The notes under the pieces: model-generated
Seen by the model: the letters and a program-made list of their open reading frames with translations, nothing else
What the model was told of the DNA's origin: nothing
The model's database searches: none
Source: a virus
Virus record (IMG/VR): IMGVR_UViG_3300046012_000091
Location: 1 to 35,834 of that record
Direction: 5' to 3' (one strand)
Length of the DNA: 35,834 nucleotides
Part shown: piece after piece, positions 24,997 to 31,536 of the stretch
How positions within the stretch are numbered: the first letter of the stretch is position 1
Layout: each line of letters begins with the position of its first letter
Translations under genes and position numbers: made by a program

Positions 24997-26123
24997 TTCA
25001 TCATTGCCTTAAGCGCGAGCCACTTTCTTTTTCCAATCTCGATTTGCGATTGAGCGCAGTAGTGAACTGACGTTCCGGGTTGGCCCATCATGGCATCGCT
25101 CTTAAGTCCTGCGGGGGAGACGTAAGCAGCATTGGTTATTTGGGATGCCGCGTTTTGGATAGCTGCCGTGAAGGCGCTTTTGATTTGCAATGCAGGTCCG
25201 TCACCTGAAAGCCAATCCGGCACCATGCCGACCATGAGAATAGGCACTTGGCCTTGAGATATGTCGGTTCTGATCCTGTGCATGAACTGGATAAGTAGTG
25301 CCTGGTATTGATCTGCGGTTAAGCCTGTACCGTTGACAGCATCGTTTATGTCAAATTCGCCTTGGTCCCACGAAATAGCGATCACTCTGTTGTTCCCCGG
25401 CATGGAAAGAGCAAGTCTCGCGCGCTGGATAAAGTCCGTATAGAGTGGTCCAGAGTAATCAGACCATTCTTCCAGCGATGTTGATCCTTGAGCCGCAGGA
25501 ACTATCAGAACTCTCCGGTTCGGCTTTAGTGCGAAGCGCGTATAATTCCGGGCGAATGTAAGTACGCTGCCCATTGCAACATCGTTCTCGTTCATGTTGT
25601 GAGAGTGAAGGCCATCAAAGTTGTGTCCGTTCTGCCAATAGCCAACCGGTACGATCAACCCGTCAGATTTTCCATAGCGTCCTATCTGTAAAATCTTCTC
25701 ATCAAAAATCGCGCTTTGCAGAGGATCGCTAAACGGTCCAAAGCCCGTTCCCACTTCGTTGGATTGCCCGGCTGAAAGGATAATGTCGTAACCATCGCCG
25801 TGTGGCGGGTGATAATTGAACGTCACCTTAGCCGTGCAGACCACACCATTGGCTCCGGTTATCGTGTAGGTGTGCATCCCTAGGACATTGGTAGCCCACG
25901 CGCGAAACGATCCGCGCAGCTTAGTGGCTGTCGCGACAAGACTGTCAGGCGTGTTGATGTTCGAGCGCAGGATTTGTGCCGGAACTTGGCGTGGGCCGGT
26001 CAACCGCCATTGGCCGGTGAACCACTGACCGGCTGTAACGACCGTTGGCAGAGTCAGTTCGCAACTCTCTGCGGGAGATGAAAGCGCGGCTAGCGAAAGC
26101 ATGGCTGCGGCAACCAGTTTCAT
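24993..26123 (-). CDS. Secreted SASA-type carbohydrate esterase, 376 aa
   Basis: From ATG 26123 the product begins with a signal peptide (MKLVAAAMLSLAALSSPAES). An N-terminal beta-domain (about 22-105) precedes an SGNH/SASA esterase domain. It has 'IILSAGQSNEVG' with nucleophile Ser121, 'VLIVPAAQGSTSLEEW', 'SWDQGEFD' (WDQGE at 252-256) and a late His354 in 'SVHYCAQSQIEIG'. The catalytic Asp usually three residues before that His is replaced (Thr). Related enzymes remove O-acetyl groups from sialic acid or other sugars. It is a lone reverse gene between fibre and endolysin with its own -10 box, typical of a moron gene. It could modify host surface polysaccharide or be a virion-associated receptor-processing enzyme. 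Confidence 0.75.
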   Translation of the reverse strand: MKLVAAAMLSLAALSSPAESCELTLPTVVTAGQWFTGQWRLTGPRQVPAQILRSNINTPDSLVATATKLRGSFRAWATNVLGMHTYTITGANGVVCTAKVTFNYHPPHGDGYDIILSAGQSNEVGTGFGPFSDPLQSAIFDEKILQIGRYGKSDGLIVPVGYWQNGHNFDGLHSHNMNENDVAMGSVLTFARNYTRFALKPNRRVLIVPAAQGSTSLEEWSDYSGPLYTDFIQRARLALSMPGNNRVIAISWDQGEFDINDAVNGTGLTADQYQALLIQFMHRIRTDISQGQVPILMVGMVPDWLSGDGPALQIKSAFTAAIQNAASQITNAAYVSPAGLKSDAMMGQPGTSVHYCAQSQIEIGKRKWLALKAMMN

Positions 26124-26130
26124 TTTCGAG

Positions 26131-26136
26131 ATTATA
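26131..26136 (-). promoter_or_regulatory. Consensus -10 box for the esterase gene
   Basis: TATAAT on the - strand ends 7 nt before the esterase ATG, so initiation would fall at or next to the start codon and give a leaderless or nearly leaderless mRNA. No clear -35 hexamer 17 nt upstream. The SD before this ATG is weak, which fits leaderless use. Confidence 0.45.
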
Positions 26137-26172
26137 CACCACTCTGGCGTGTAGGCGCTAGGCAGGAAGCAC

Positions 26173-27003
26173 ATGATTTCCAAGGCTTCGATAGACCTCA
26201 TCATCGCATGTGAGGTCAGTTCGCAGACCTATTATGAAGCGCACTATCGGCGTCCAGAGTGGCCGGGCGGGGCGTCGGGTATCACAATCGGGATCGGCTA
26301 CGATATTGGCTATTCCGATCAGACTAAATTGCGAGCCGATTGGTCCGAACGCGTCAGCGAAACAATGCTGCGCGTCATGGAAAAGTGCCTAGGTGTCCGT
26401 GGCACGGATGCAAAAGACCTGCTCCCGTCCATCCGTTCATTGATCGATATTCCTTGGGAACAGGCGAACGCGGTTTTCATCAATCGGGACGTTCCCGACT
26501 GGACAGCTCAGGTATGCGCGGCAATCCCTGGGGCTGAGAAGCTACCGGCAGATTGTTTAGGGGCACTGGTAAGCCTCGCCTACAACAGAGGATGCTCTTT
26601 CAAGTCGCCGGGTGACCGCTACGCCGAGATGCGGGCTATTCGCGCGCATGTCATGGCGGGCCAACTCGATAAGGTCCCCGACGATTTCCGTTCCATGAAA
26701 CGCCTGTGGCCGACCGTGAAGGGTCTGCGGGACAGACGGGATGCCGAGGCCAAGCTGTTTGCTCAGGGCGCCTCTCTGAGTGCCACTTTGCCGCCGTTGC
26801 CATCGCCGCCTGATGTTGAGCCGGTCGATAAGCCTCCTAGTCAGACCGCAGGGACGAAACACGCTGTAGCGGCGACTGCCATAGCTGGCGGTACGGCGGC
26901 AGCCATCAACTCACATTCAATGACAATGATCGCCGTATTTGTCGTGGCAGGAATCGCCATTGCAGCAGCGGTCTATTTTCTCTGGCCGAAGAAAGGCAAT
27001 TAA
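26173..27003 (+). CDS. GH24-like endolysin with C-terminal membrane segment, 276 aa
   Basis: ATG 26173 follows AGGAAG. Residues 1-200 fit a phage lysozyme (GH24-like). 'IDLIIACEVSS' carries the catalytic Glu14 and 'GGASGITIGIGYDIGY' the following turn and strand, as in T4 lysozyme-type enzymes. 'LVSLAYNRGCSF' and 'LDKVPDDFRSMKRLWPTVK' plus 'GLRDRRDAEAKLF' complete the fold (the R-D/R-R-x-x-E end). A Pro-rich linker follows, then a single hydrophobic helix at about 252-271 ('AVFVVAGIAIAAAVYFLW') with a short Lys tail. There is no N-terminal SAR anchor. It cleaves peptidoglycan at lysis; the C-terminal anchor is unusual. Confidence 0.78.
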   Translation: MISKASIDLIIACEVSSQTYYEAHYRRPEWPGGASGITIGIGYDIGYSDQTKLRADWSERVSETMLRVMEKCLGVRGTDAKDLLPSIRSLIDIPWEQANAVFINRDVPDWTAQVCAAIPGAEKLPADCLGALVSLAYNRGCSFKSPGDRYAEMRAIRAHVMAGQLDKVPDDFRSMKRLWPTVKGLRDRRDAEAKLFAQGASLSATLPPLPSPPDVEPVDKPPSQTAGTKHAVAATAIAGGTAAAINSHSMTMIAVFVVAGIAIAAAVYFLWPKKGN

Positions 27004-27006
27004 GTC

Positions 27007-27264
27007 ATGTGGTCTAAATTCAAGGCGTGGTTCAAGCACAGCGAGGTCATCCTGTATGCCCGCTCGCAGGTTCTAGGCGGCATTGTTCTAGCCGTCCTTC
27101 CAACACTCAATCCGGTGTCATGGCTGGATGCAGCTCTCACGAAAGAACAGCAGCTCGCCACGGCGGCAACAGCCATCGTCAACGGCATCCTGACGGAAGT
27201 CCTGAGACGCAGGCGCACCACGACTACTTCTGACGGCTCTCTCAAGGGATCGGGCGACAAATGA
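27007..27264 (+). CDS. Lysis-cassette membrane-associated protein (holin candidate), 85 aa
   Basis: The gene starts 4 nt after the endolysin stop and ends in an ATGA overlap with the next. The N-terminus is basic/amphipathic ('WSKFKAWFKHSEVILYARS'). It is followed by a moderately hydrophobic helix 'VLGGIVLAVLPTLNPVSWL' and a second Ala-rich one 'LATAATAIVNGILTEVL', then a charged Arg-rich tail. This is a size and arrangement seen in small phage holins of one or two segments. The assignment rests on location and hydropathy only. Confidence 0.45.
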   Translation: MWSKFKAWFKHSEVILYARSQVLGGIVLAVLPTLNPVSWLDAALTKEQQLATAATAIVNGILTEVLRRRRTTTTSDGSLKGSGDK

Positions 27265-27560
27265 GCTGGCTTGATCCGCTCGTCGGCTGGCTAGGGCTGA
27301 CCGCCGTTATCGTCATTGGCTGTGTAGCCCTTGGATATTTCTTTCCGCCACTGAGACGCATTGCAATCGAGGTTGCCGGTGTCGCTCTGGCATCCGCTAC
27401 GATCTACACACAAGGAAACCGCGATGAGAAAAAGAAGTGGGACCAGGCCGAACAAAACACCATCAACAAGAGCAATAAGGCCCGCTCTGATGCTGAGCGC
27501 GATGTTGCTGCTGACCCTGACGGGGTGCGGAACGATCAGTTCAACCGGGACAATAAGTAA
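27261..27560 (+). CDS. i-spanin (Rz-like) inner-membrane protein, 99 aa
   Basis: The ATGA overlap with the previous gene implies coupling. There is one N-terminal hydrophobic helix (about 10-50, 'LTAVIVIGCVALGYFF' and 'VAGVALASATIY'), then a charged periplasmic helix 'NRDEKKKWDQAEQNTINKS' and 'KARSDAERDVAADPDG'. This matches i-spanins. The Rz1-like lipoprotein is encoded in another frame inside and beyond its 3' half, the classic embedded spanin pair. Together they fuse the inner and outer membranes at the last lysis step. Confidence 0.75.
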   Translation: MSWLDPLVGWLGLTAVIVIGCVALGYFFPPLRRIAIEVAGVALASATIYTQGNRDEKKKWDQAEQNTINKSNKARSDAERDVAADPDGVRNDQFNRDNK

Positions 27561-27669
27561 ATGCTCCGGCTTTAGCGCGATCACCTATTCGGCAAAGTCT
27601 GATACGGCTGAAACCGTCAAGCAAATTCGCGTTCACAACGCGACGGGTCACAAGTTGGGGTGCTGGTAA
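27424..27669 (+). CDS. o-spanin (Rz1-like) outer-membrane lipoprotein, 81 aa
   Basis: From ATG 27424 (GGAAA site upstream; a longer frame from 27361 is less likely) the product has a basic start, the hydrophobic 'PALMLSAMLLLTLTGC' with lipobox L32-T-G-C35, and a mature Ser/Thr-rich part. The ending 'DTAETVKQIRVHNATGHKL' is characteristic of Rz1-type spanins. It overlaps the i-spanin gene by 137 nt in a different frame. Lipid attachment at Cys35 and outer-membrane anchoring are expected. The presence of an o-spanin indicates a Gram-negative host. Confidence 0.8.
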   Translation: MRKRSGTRPNKTPSTRAIRPALMLSAMLLLTLTGCGTISSTGTISKCSGFSAITYSAKSDTAETVKQIRVHNATGHKLGCW

Positions 27670-27736
27670 AGGCGGGACGCTCGCGCGCTATCAACACGCG
27701 AACGCCCCTGACCACCGATGATACTGGAGATCACCA

Positions 27737-27847
27737 ATGGCTGAGCGACAAGAAACCACATTATCGGTTCAAGAATTGTTAAACGGATCACAGTCGAGGC
27801 CCAATGACCCCATTGCTGGCAGAGGTCCATTCGATGACCAGTCCTGA
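27737..27847 (+). CDS. 36-aa small ORF in lysis cassette
   Basis: ATG 27737 is preceded by GGAGA at a good distance. The product MAERQETTLSVQELLNGSQ... ends 'GRGPFDDQS' and overlaps the start of the next gene in another frame. It is soluble and acidic. The good SD and the filling of an otherwise empty gap suggest it is translated, perhaps to couple into the membrane protein that follows. No family known. Confidence 0.45.
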   Translation: MAERQETTLSVQELLNGSQSRPNDPIAGRGPFDDQS

Positions 27848-28214
27848 AATATGGATTGGTCTAGGGGGACTCGTTCTGCATTTGATGGCGATCACGTGCG
27901 GGGGAATTTGGGCAATCTCAAAGATCAAGTCCGATATGTTGTCTGCTCTTTCCGATCACCGCAGCGAAGTCCAGCGCATCGTCGATTCCGACAGGCGCAT
28001 TATTCAGGAAAGCCTCTCAGCCATCCGCCAGAAGATCAACGATGTCGAGAATGACGGGCTAAAGACCTACGTTCGCCGCGATAGTTTCCATGAAATAATG
28101 AACCGCGTGTCATCCGAGAACGCCGCCTTCCGGCAAGTCATTGAAGCGCGCTTTGACCGGCAGGACGTGAAGATAGACCGGATTATTGAGCGGCAAGGCG
28201 CAAGGCAGCCATAA
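27804..28214 (+). CDS. Membrane protein with coiled-coil tail (possible holin/antiholin), 136 or 126 aa
   Basis: There are two plausible starts: ATG 27804 (GAGG 4 nt upstream) and ATG 27834 (AGAGG 7 nt upstream; 'MTSPEIWIGLGG'). One hydrophobic helix, 'IWIGLGGLVLHLMAITCGGI', is followed by 'KIKSDMLSALSDHRSEVQ' and a long charged coiled coil to the end 'RIIERQGARQP'. A single-TM protein with two starts differing by a short hydrophilic segment recalls holin/antiholin pairs, but it has only one TM. It is the last gene of the + strand operon. Confidence 0.5.
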   Translation: MTPLLAEVHSMTSPEIWIGLGGLVLHLMAITCGGIWAISKIKSDMLSALSDHRSEVQRIVDSDRRIIQESLSAIRQKINDVENDGLKTYVRRDSFHEIMNRVSSENAAFRQVIEARFDRQDVKIDRIIERQGARQP

Positions 28215-28217
28215 TCC

Positions 28218-28442
28218 TCACGCGGTGCTTATAGCGATAAGTTCATCAGCCGTCAGGTTTGCTATTGCTCCGTCGTATTCCTTTTTGGCCGCTGTTAGAG
28301 CATCCATCGCGATCCGATAGTTGGCGTCAGCAATTATTTTATCCTTTAGCTTGATAGGCGTTTGCATCATGCCCATAGTGGTAACGCGCTGCTGAGCAGC
28401 CGATACTTTCTTGGCAAGAATCATCAGTTCGTCGCGGTTCAT
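28218..28442 (-). CDS. Small helical early protein, 74 aa
   Basis: I start at ATG 28442, which has a very strong purine-rich site (GGAAGGAAGGAAA). An upstream extension to 28535 is open but lacks an SD and overlaps a repeat motif. The product is an all-helical 'LMILAKKVSAAQQRV', 'DALTAAKKEYDGAIANLTA' with Lys/Ala heptads and no membrane segment. Function unknown; it is the last gene of the leftward operon, ending 3 nt from the convergent + strand gene. Confidence 0.6.
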   Translation of the reverse strand: MNRDELMILAKKVSAAQQRVTTMGMMQTPIKLKDKIIADANYRIAMDALTAAKKEYDGAIANLTADELIAISTA

Positions 28443-28531
28443 TTTCCTTCCTTCCTCTCTGACTCTATCTAGGCGGGCACCAGCGCCCCGCCATGCAAAT
28501 CTCAAAGCCATGTGCGACATGAACCTGTGTC

Positions 28532-28720
28532 TCAATCCGCCGAGAGCCAGAGTATAAACACGCAGCCCAACAAAACATTCATGCCAAGAGCGTAACTAAT
28601 TACATACCCCCAAAACTGTCCTCGCTCCCATTTTTCAATCGAACTTACAATGAGGCGCCAAGATACAAAGCAGCCCGCGCTGACCAGAATAAATATTACC
28701 AGCTGTTTACAGAGTGCCAT
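28532..28720 (-). CDS. Two-helix membrane protein, 62 aa
   Basis: From ATG 28720 (AGGAAG just upstream) the product has two hydrophobic helices, 'QLVIFILVSAGCFVSW' and 'VISYALGMNVLLGCVFILW', with a short charged loop between them. The frame is open to ATG 28804, but those 28 residues are hydrophilic and overlap a repeat in another frame, so I prefer the shorter start. Unknown role; possibly a membrane effector of the early operon. Confidence 0.5.
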   Translation of the reverse strand: MALCKQLVIFILVSAGCFVSWRLIVSSIEKWERGQFWGYVISYALGMNVLLGCVFILWLSAD

Positions 28721-28804
28721 CTTCCTGTCCGCCTCTATCGGGGCAACACGGTTAGCTGCGCATGGCTTTGATGATTGCGGGACTGTGAGTGTATGCACTC
28801 TCAT

Positions 28805-28897
28805 TTAATTCTCTATTGGCTCCAGCGGCCTCACCCCGCAAACCTCATTAGCGTGCGCAATAGGAACCTGTGGCTCGATATAGTCAGTTAGCCCCAA
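28805..28897 (-). CDS. Mini-ORF, 30 aa, TTG start
   Basis: A frame open from TTG 28897 reads 'GLTDYIEPQVPIAHANEVC' and 'GVRPLEPIEN', with its stop immediately before ATG 28804 (TAAATG). It overlaps the 3' end of the zinc-ribbon gene by 14 nt. The 'PIEN' ending recurs in a second short frame near 29190. No SD is seen at the TTG. It may be a coupled leader peptide. Confidence 0.35.
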   Translation of the reverse strand: MGLTDYIEPQVPIAHANEVCGVRPLEPIEN

Positions 28898-29138
28898 CGG
28901 CTTTGCGAATTGCGTTAGCCACCGAACTTGCGGATCGAATATTTTCTTCCCGCTGTTTCTTTTGGTGAGCGGCCCATATCGTCTCGGCCTTTTTCATACA
29001 TGACTTGCATAGGTCTTTTATATCATCGGCAGCGACCGATAGCGTTCCGAAATTGTGCTTCATGTAGTCGAACTCGCGACCAACGATTTGGTCAGACTTT
29101 GCCTCTGCACCGCAAGCGTCACAGCGCCAGATAAGCAT
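28884..29138 (-). CDS. Zinc-ribbon early protein, 84 aa
   Basis: ATG 29138 follows GGAG at a good distance. There are two CxxC pairs, 'MLIWRCDACGAEAKSDQIV' (6-9) and 'KDLCKSCMKKAETIW' (43-46), with a helical C-terminal half 'KKQREENIRSASSVANAIRK'. A treble-clef or ribbon fold is likely, possibly DNA- or protein-binding. Unknown function; one of several small zinc proteins in this phage. Confidence 0.6.
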   Translation of the reverse strand: MLIWRCDACGAEAKSDQIVGREFDYMKHNFGTLSVAADDIKDLCKSCMKKAETIWAAHQKKQREENIRSASSVANAIRKAVGAN

Positions 29139-29208
29139 TAGATTTTCTCCTTCATTTTTCCTTCTCCTGAGTTAGCCACTTTGGAAAATTCTCTATGGGT
29201 TTACAGGC

Positions 29209-29655
29209 TCAGTAACTAATGGACTGGTCTGGACGCCCTTTCTCATGGATGGGGAAAACAGCCCGCAGCCAGTAGGTGAGCCTCCGGTATTGCAGAACGG
29301 TCAGGTCGCCCGGCTGTAAGTAGCTGGCGAGCGCCAAATCAAATTCGGCCTTTTCCTTTCGCTTGCCGCCGAGAATATTCCCTGAATGCTCGCTGCACCT
29401 GAGCGCGGTAACTTTGCCGTCCTTGACCTTGGTTACCTGAAAGAGCGCGGTCGGCGGGGAGAACCAGCGGGTAACCTTCCACGCCCATTTGACCAAGCCG
29501 GATTCGTTCTGTTCGGGCTTGATGCCGCCGATGTAATGGACCACAAGCGCCCCAACTTCCTCGTCGCTCAGACCGGCCTCAAGGGCTGCCGTAATCGCGT
29601 CGCCAAGCGTATCTTCCAATTTAAGGCGAGCCTCGCTCCAAGGGTTGCTTTCCAT
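29209..29655 (-). CDS. Hypothetical early protein, 148 aa
   Basis: I start at ATG 29655 because it has GGAGG 5 nt upstream; ATG 29682, overlapping the previous stop, is the alternative (157 aa). The product has an acidic N-terminal helix region 'ARLKLEDTLGDAITAALEAG', then 'WAWKVTRWFSPPTALFQVTK' and 'VLQYRRLTYWLRAVFP'. No signal peptide or catalytic motif is recognised. It may be a soluble regulator or anti-host factor; function unknown. Confidence 0.5.
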   Translation of the reverse strand: MESNPWSEARLKLEDTLGDAITAALEAGLSDEEVGALVVHYIGGIKPEQNESGLVKWAWKVTRWFSPPTALFQVTKVKDGKVTALRCSEHSGNILGGKRKEKAEFDLALASYLQPGDLTVLQYRRLTYWLRAVFPIHEKGRPDQSISY

Positions 29656-29674
29656 CGTCGCCTCCGTGTGATCC

Positions 29675-29878
29675 TCATTCATCTAAATCAGGCGCATTGT
29701 ACCGGCTAGGCTCCTGCGTCCATTCCCCTTCGGCAAAGATCACCACGTCACCCTCCGCTATTTCGCGCCTAGCCCGCTTGTCCCACCAGCGGTGTATGAA
29801 GGCCGGTCCTCCCCAAATCGCACGTGCGTTCCAGTAGCGGTCATCACGGAAGCCAACGTAGTGGATGCAGCGCGTCAT
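29675..29878 (-). CDS. Small conserved protein with 'VGFRDDRYWNA' motif, 67 aa
   Basis: I start at ATG 29878 (MTRCIHYVGFRDDRYWNA); a GTG at 29893 is also in frame. The product 'FIHRWWDKRARREIAEGD' and 'VVIFAEGEWTQEPSRYNAP' has a pattern I recall from rhizobial genomes and phages, of unknown function. The stop overlaps the next start region (ATGAATGA). It lies between the candidate attP and the small gene array. Confidence 0.55.
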   Translation of the reverse strand: MTRCIHYVGFRDDRYWNARAIWGGPAFIHRWWDKRARREIAEGDVVIFAEGEWTQEPSRYNAPDLDE

Positions 29879-29900
29879 GGCACAACTTGGCACGGGAACA

Positions 29901-29939
29901 CGGCAAGTTTCCCCGTTCGTTCACGGAGAAACTGTGCCG
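29901..29939. other. Long imperfect palindrome next to integrase module
   Basis: CGGCA-AGTTTC-C-CCGT, loop TCGTTC, ACGG-A-GAAACT-G-TGCCG: 15 paired bases with one mismatch and one bulge over 39 nt, in non-coding DNA. No T-run on either strand, so not a terminator. It could be a recombinase-related site, a regulatory RNA hairpin or an operator. Confidence 0.6.
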
Positions 29940-30060
29940 GTCCATCTATATAAATCAATATCTTAGGGCAGGCCAGCCTTATCGCTTGGAAGGCCGCAGG
30001 GTATGCTACTATATTGAAATAGCTAGACATTATATTTCATCGGCACATCTTTGGCACATT
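29940..30060. other. A/T-rich non-coding segment, candidate attP arm region
   Basis: This segment between the HNH stop and the small gene at 29675 is A/T-rich and shows an inverted repeat TGAAATA (30015-30021) / TATTTCA (30033-30039). Two direct copies of GGCACAT (30042-30048, 30053-30059) follow. Location just beyond the integrase/HNH pair is where phage attachment sites are often found. No tRNA-like identity block is recognisable, so the core cannot be named. Confidence 0.35.
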
Positions 30061-30535
30061 ATAGGTCCGCCGCGTCGGCTTGATAGTCGGGATGATGCCG
30101 CTTTAGAGCGCCCCTTCTTGCCCCTTCTCTTTGGCGACGCTTGCCGTCCTCCGAGATGTTGCACCGCTGATCGTGATACGATGCCCATCGACAGTTCTCC
30201 AGCGAATAGGGGCCATTCGGGTCGATGCGGTCGAGTGTCATTCCTTCTGGGCGCTCGCCCATATCGGCAAGGAAGCAAGAAAAATTACTCCATCGGTCGC
30301 AAACCTTAATGCCGCGACCGCCGTAAAGAGAGTAATTGCTATTATTCTTATTTTTGCAGCGATTGTTCATCCCGGCCCATGCACCATAGAGCGGGTGCTT
30401 TCTCAGGCCGGTTTGTTTTTTTATAGGTAGTTCTGGCTCAATTCCACCAGCATAACGCATTCTGTAATAATGCGCGCAACACAGACCGCGCGCTTGCCGT
30501 TTCCGACCGCATCCTTCAACTGAGCATATTTTCAT
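30059..30535 (-). CDS. HNH-type endonuclease with integrase-like C-terminus, 158 aa
   Basis: The start overlaps the integrase stop (ATGA). The N-terminus has a zinc-knuckle 'CSVEGCGRKRQARGLCCAHYY'-type cluster (C4, C9, C19/20, H22). The rest, 'YGAWAGMNNRCKNKN', 'YGGRGIKVCDRWSNF' and 'MTLDRIDPNGPYSLENCRW', is typical of small phage HNH/AP2-associated homing enzymes. The last 12 residues 'HHPDYQADAADL' copy the integrase ending 'HHDPDYQSDAADL'. At DNA level, 27 of 32 positions match between 30066-30097 and 30539-30570. It probably cleaves at a phage target and is mobile. Confidence 0.7.
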   Translation of the reverse strand: MKICSVEGCGRKRQARGLCCAHYYRMRYAGGIEPELPIKKQTGLRKHPLYGAWAGMNNRCKNKNNSNYSLYGGRGIKVCDRWSNFSCFLADMGERPEGMTLDRIDPNGPYSLENCRWASYHDQRCNISEDGKRRQREGARRGALKRHHPDYQADAADL

Positions 30536-31536
30536 AAATCCGCCGCGTCTGATTGATAATCAGGATCATGATGTGCATACACCGTTTCGAGCGTCCGCGT
30601 TGTCATCCCCAAGAACCCCGCCGCCTGCCAAATATCGACGCCCCTTTGCATCAGCCACGTCGCCCGCGTGTGCCTGATCGTGTGCGGTGTCACGCCTTCC
30701 AGCCCTGCCGCTTTGACAGCCCGATTCCAGGCATTGTGCGAGTCCCTGATCGGCTTGCCGTCATAATGAACCACGTATCGGGTCAGTCCGGCGTCCAGTC
30801 TTTTCCAGCGCCGCAGGTGAGCTAGAATCTTCCGCCCGAGCTTGACCCGTGGCCGGCGCTTGTTGGCGCGCTCGGTATCATCCGGCGATTTCCTCAACAT
30901 GATCCCGTTGTCGAAGTCGATCCAGCTCCATTGGAGAGACTTGATAACCCCGCTGCGTGACCCGGTGTGAAGCGCCAGCAGGATAAACCGGCGTAGATGC
31001 TCTACCCGCCGTGCTGCCCTTAGCAATCTCGCCGCCTCTTGCTTGGAGAGCCACCTGTCCCTCGGATTAGGCTCTGGCGGCATGATAACGGTCGGGATAA
31101 GCGGCAGGGGGCCATGTTCCTTGTGGTAGTGCTTGATGGCGGCCTGTAGGCGCTTTAGCTCGACCCGCGCCATCGAGGCTTTGCGGCCTTCGGCGTATGA
31201 CCGGCAATTATGGGCCGTCACGTCCGAGAGCTTCCTGTCGCCCCACCATTTTTCAAGGTTGCCCACGAAATATTTCGTGTTCCGGTCTGGTCTTTTATGG
31301 GGAACGACTTCGAGCATGTAGGCTGCCAGAATCTCGACAATTAAGGGTTCCGCACCCGGCGTGGGCCTGTATTTGATACCGACGTATTCCGCGAGGCACT
31401 GTTCGGCTTTTGCAAGCTCATTCTTATTGAAGCCTGTGCGCGTGAATGTCTTTCCGTCACGGATGACCCACGTCCCGCGCTTTGCATCGAGATAGAGTCT
31501 TGCTCCTTTGGCTCTACGCGGCACTGGCGAACCCAT
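30532..31536 (-). CDS. int: Tyrosine site-specific integrase, 334 aa
   Basis: The N-terminal arm-binding part is 'GARLYLDAKRGTWVIRDGK'. The core-binding part is 'ILAAYMLEVVPHKRPDRNT'. The catalytic domain has Arg194 in 'HTGSRSGVIKSLQW', His285 and Arg288 in 'TPHTIRHTRATWLM', and the nucleophile Tyr320 in 'LETVYAHHDPDYQ'. The His/Trp before the Tyr is Met311 in 'FLGMTTRTL', a variation I associate with alphaproteobacterial phage integrases. The length is normal. Its first 196 nt overlap the Xis-like gene. It integrates and excises the phage genome, so the phage is probably temperate. Confidence 0.9.
   Translation of the reverse strand: MGSPVPRRAKGARLYLDAKRGTWVIRDGKTFTRTGFNKNELAKAEQCLAEYVGIKYRPTPGAEPLIVEILAAYMLEVVPHKRPDRNTKYFVGNLEKWWGDRKLSDVTAHNCRSYAEGRKASMARVELKRLQAAIKHYHKEHGPLPLIPTVIMPPEPNPRDRWLSKQEAARLLRAARRVEHLRRFILLALHTGSRSGVIKSLQWSWIDFDNGIMLRKSPDDTERANKRRPRVKLGRKILAHLRRWKRLDAGLTRYVVHYDGKPIRDSHNAWNRAVKAAGLEGVTPHTIRHTRATWLMQRGVDIWQAAGFLGMTTRTLETVYAHHDPDYQSDAADL

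Noticed and set aside
24991-25016. Inverted TTAA/TTAAGC bases at the convergent fibre/esterase ends as a bidirectional terminator
   Set aside because: Only 6 bp, A/T-rich, with a long loop and no T-run.
30553-30825. 90-aa frame on + strand within the integrase
   Set aside because: Antisense shadow of conserved catalytic codons.
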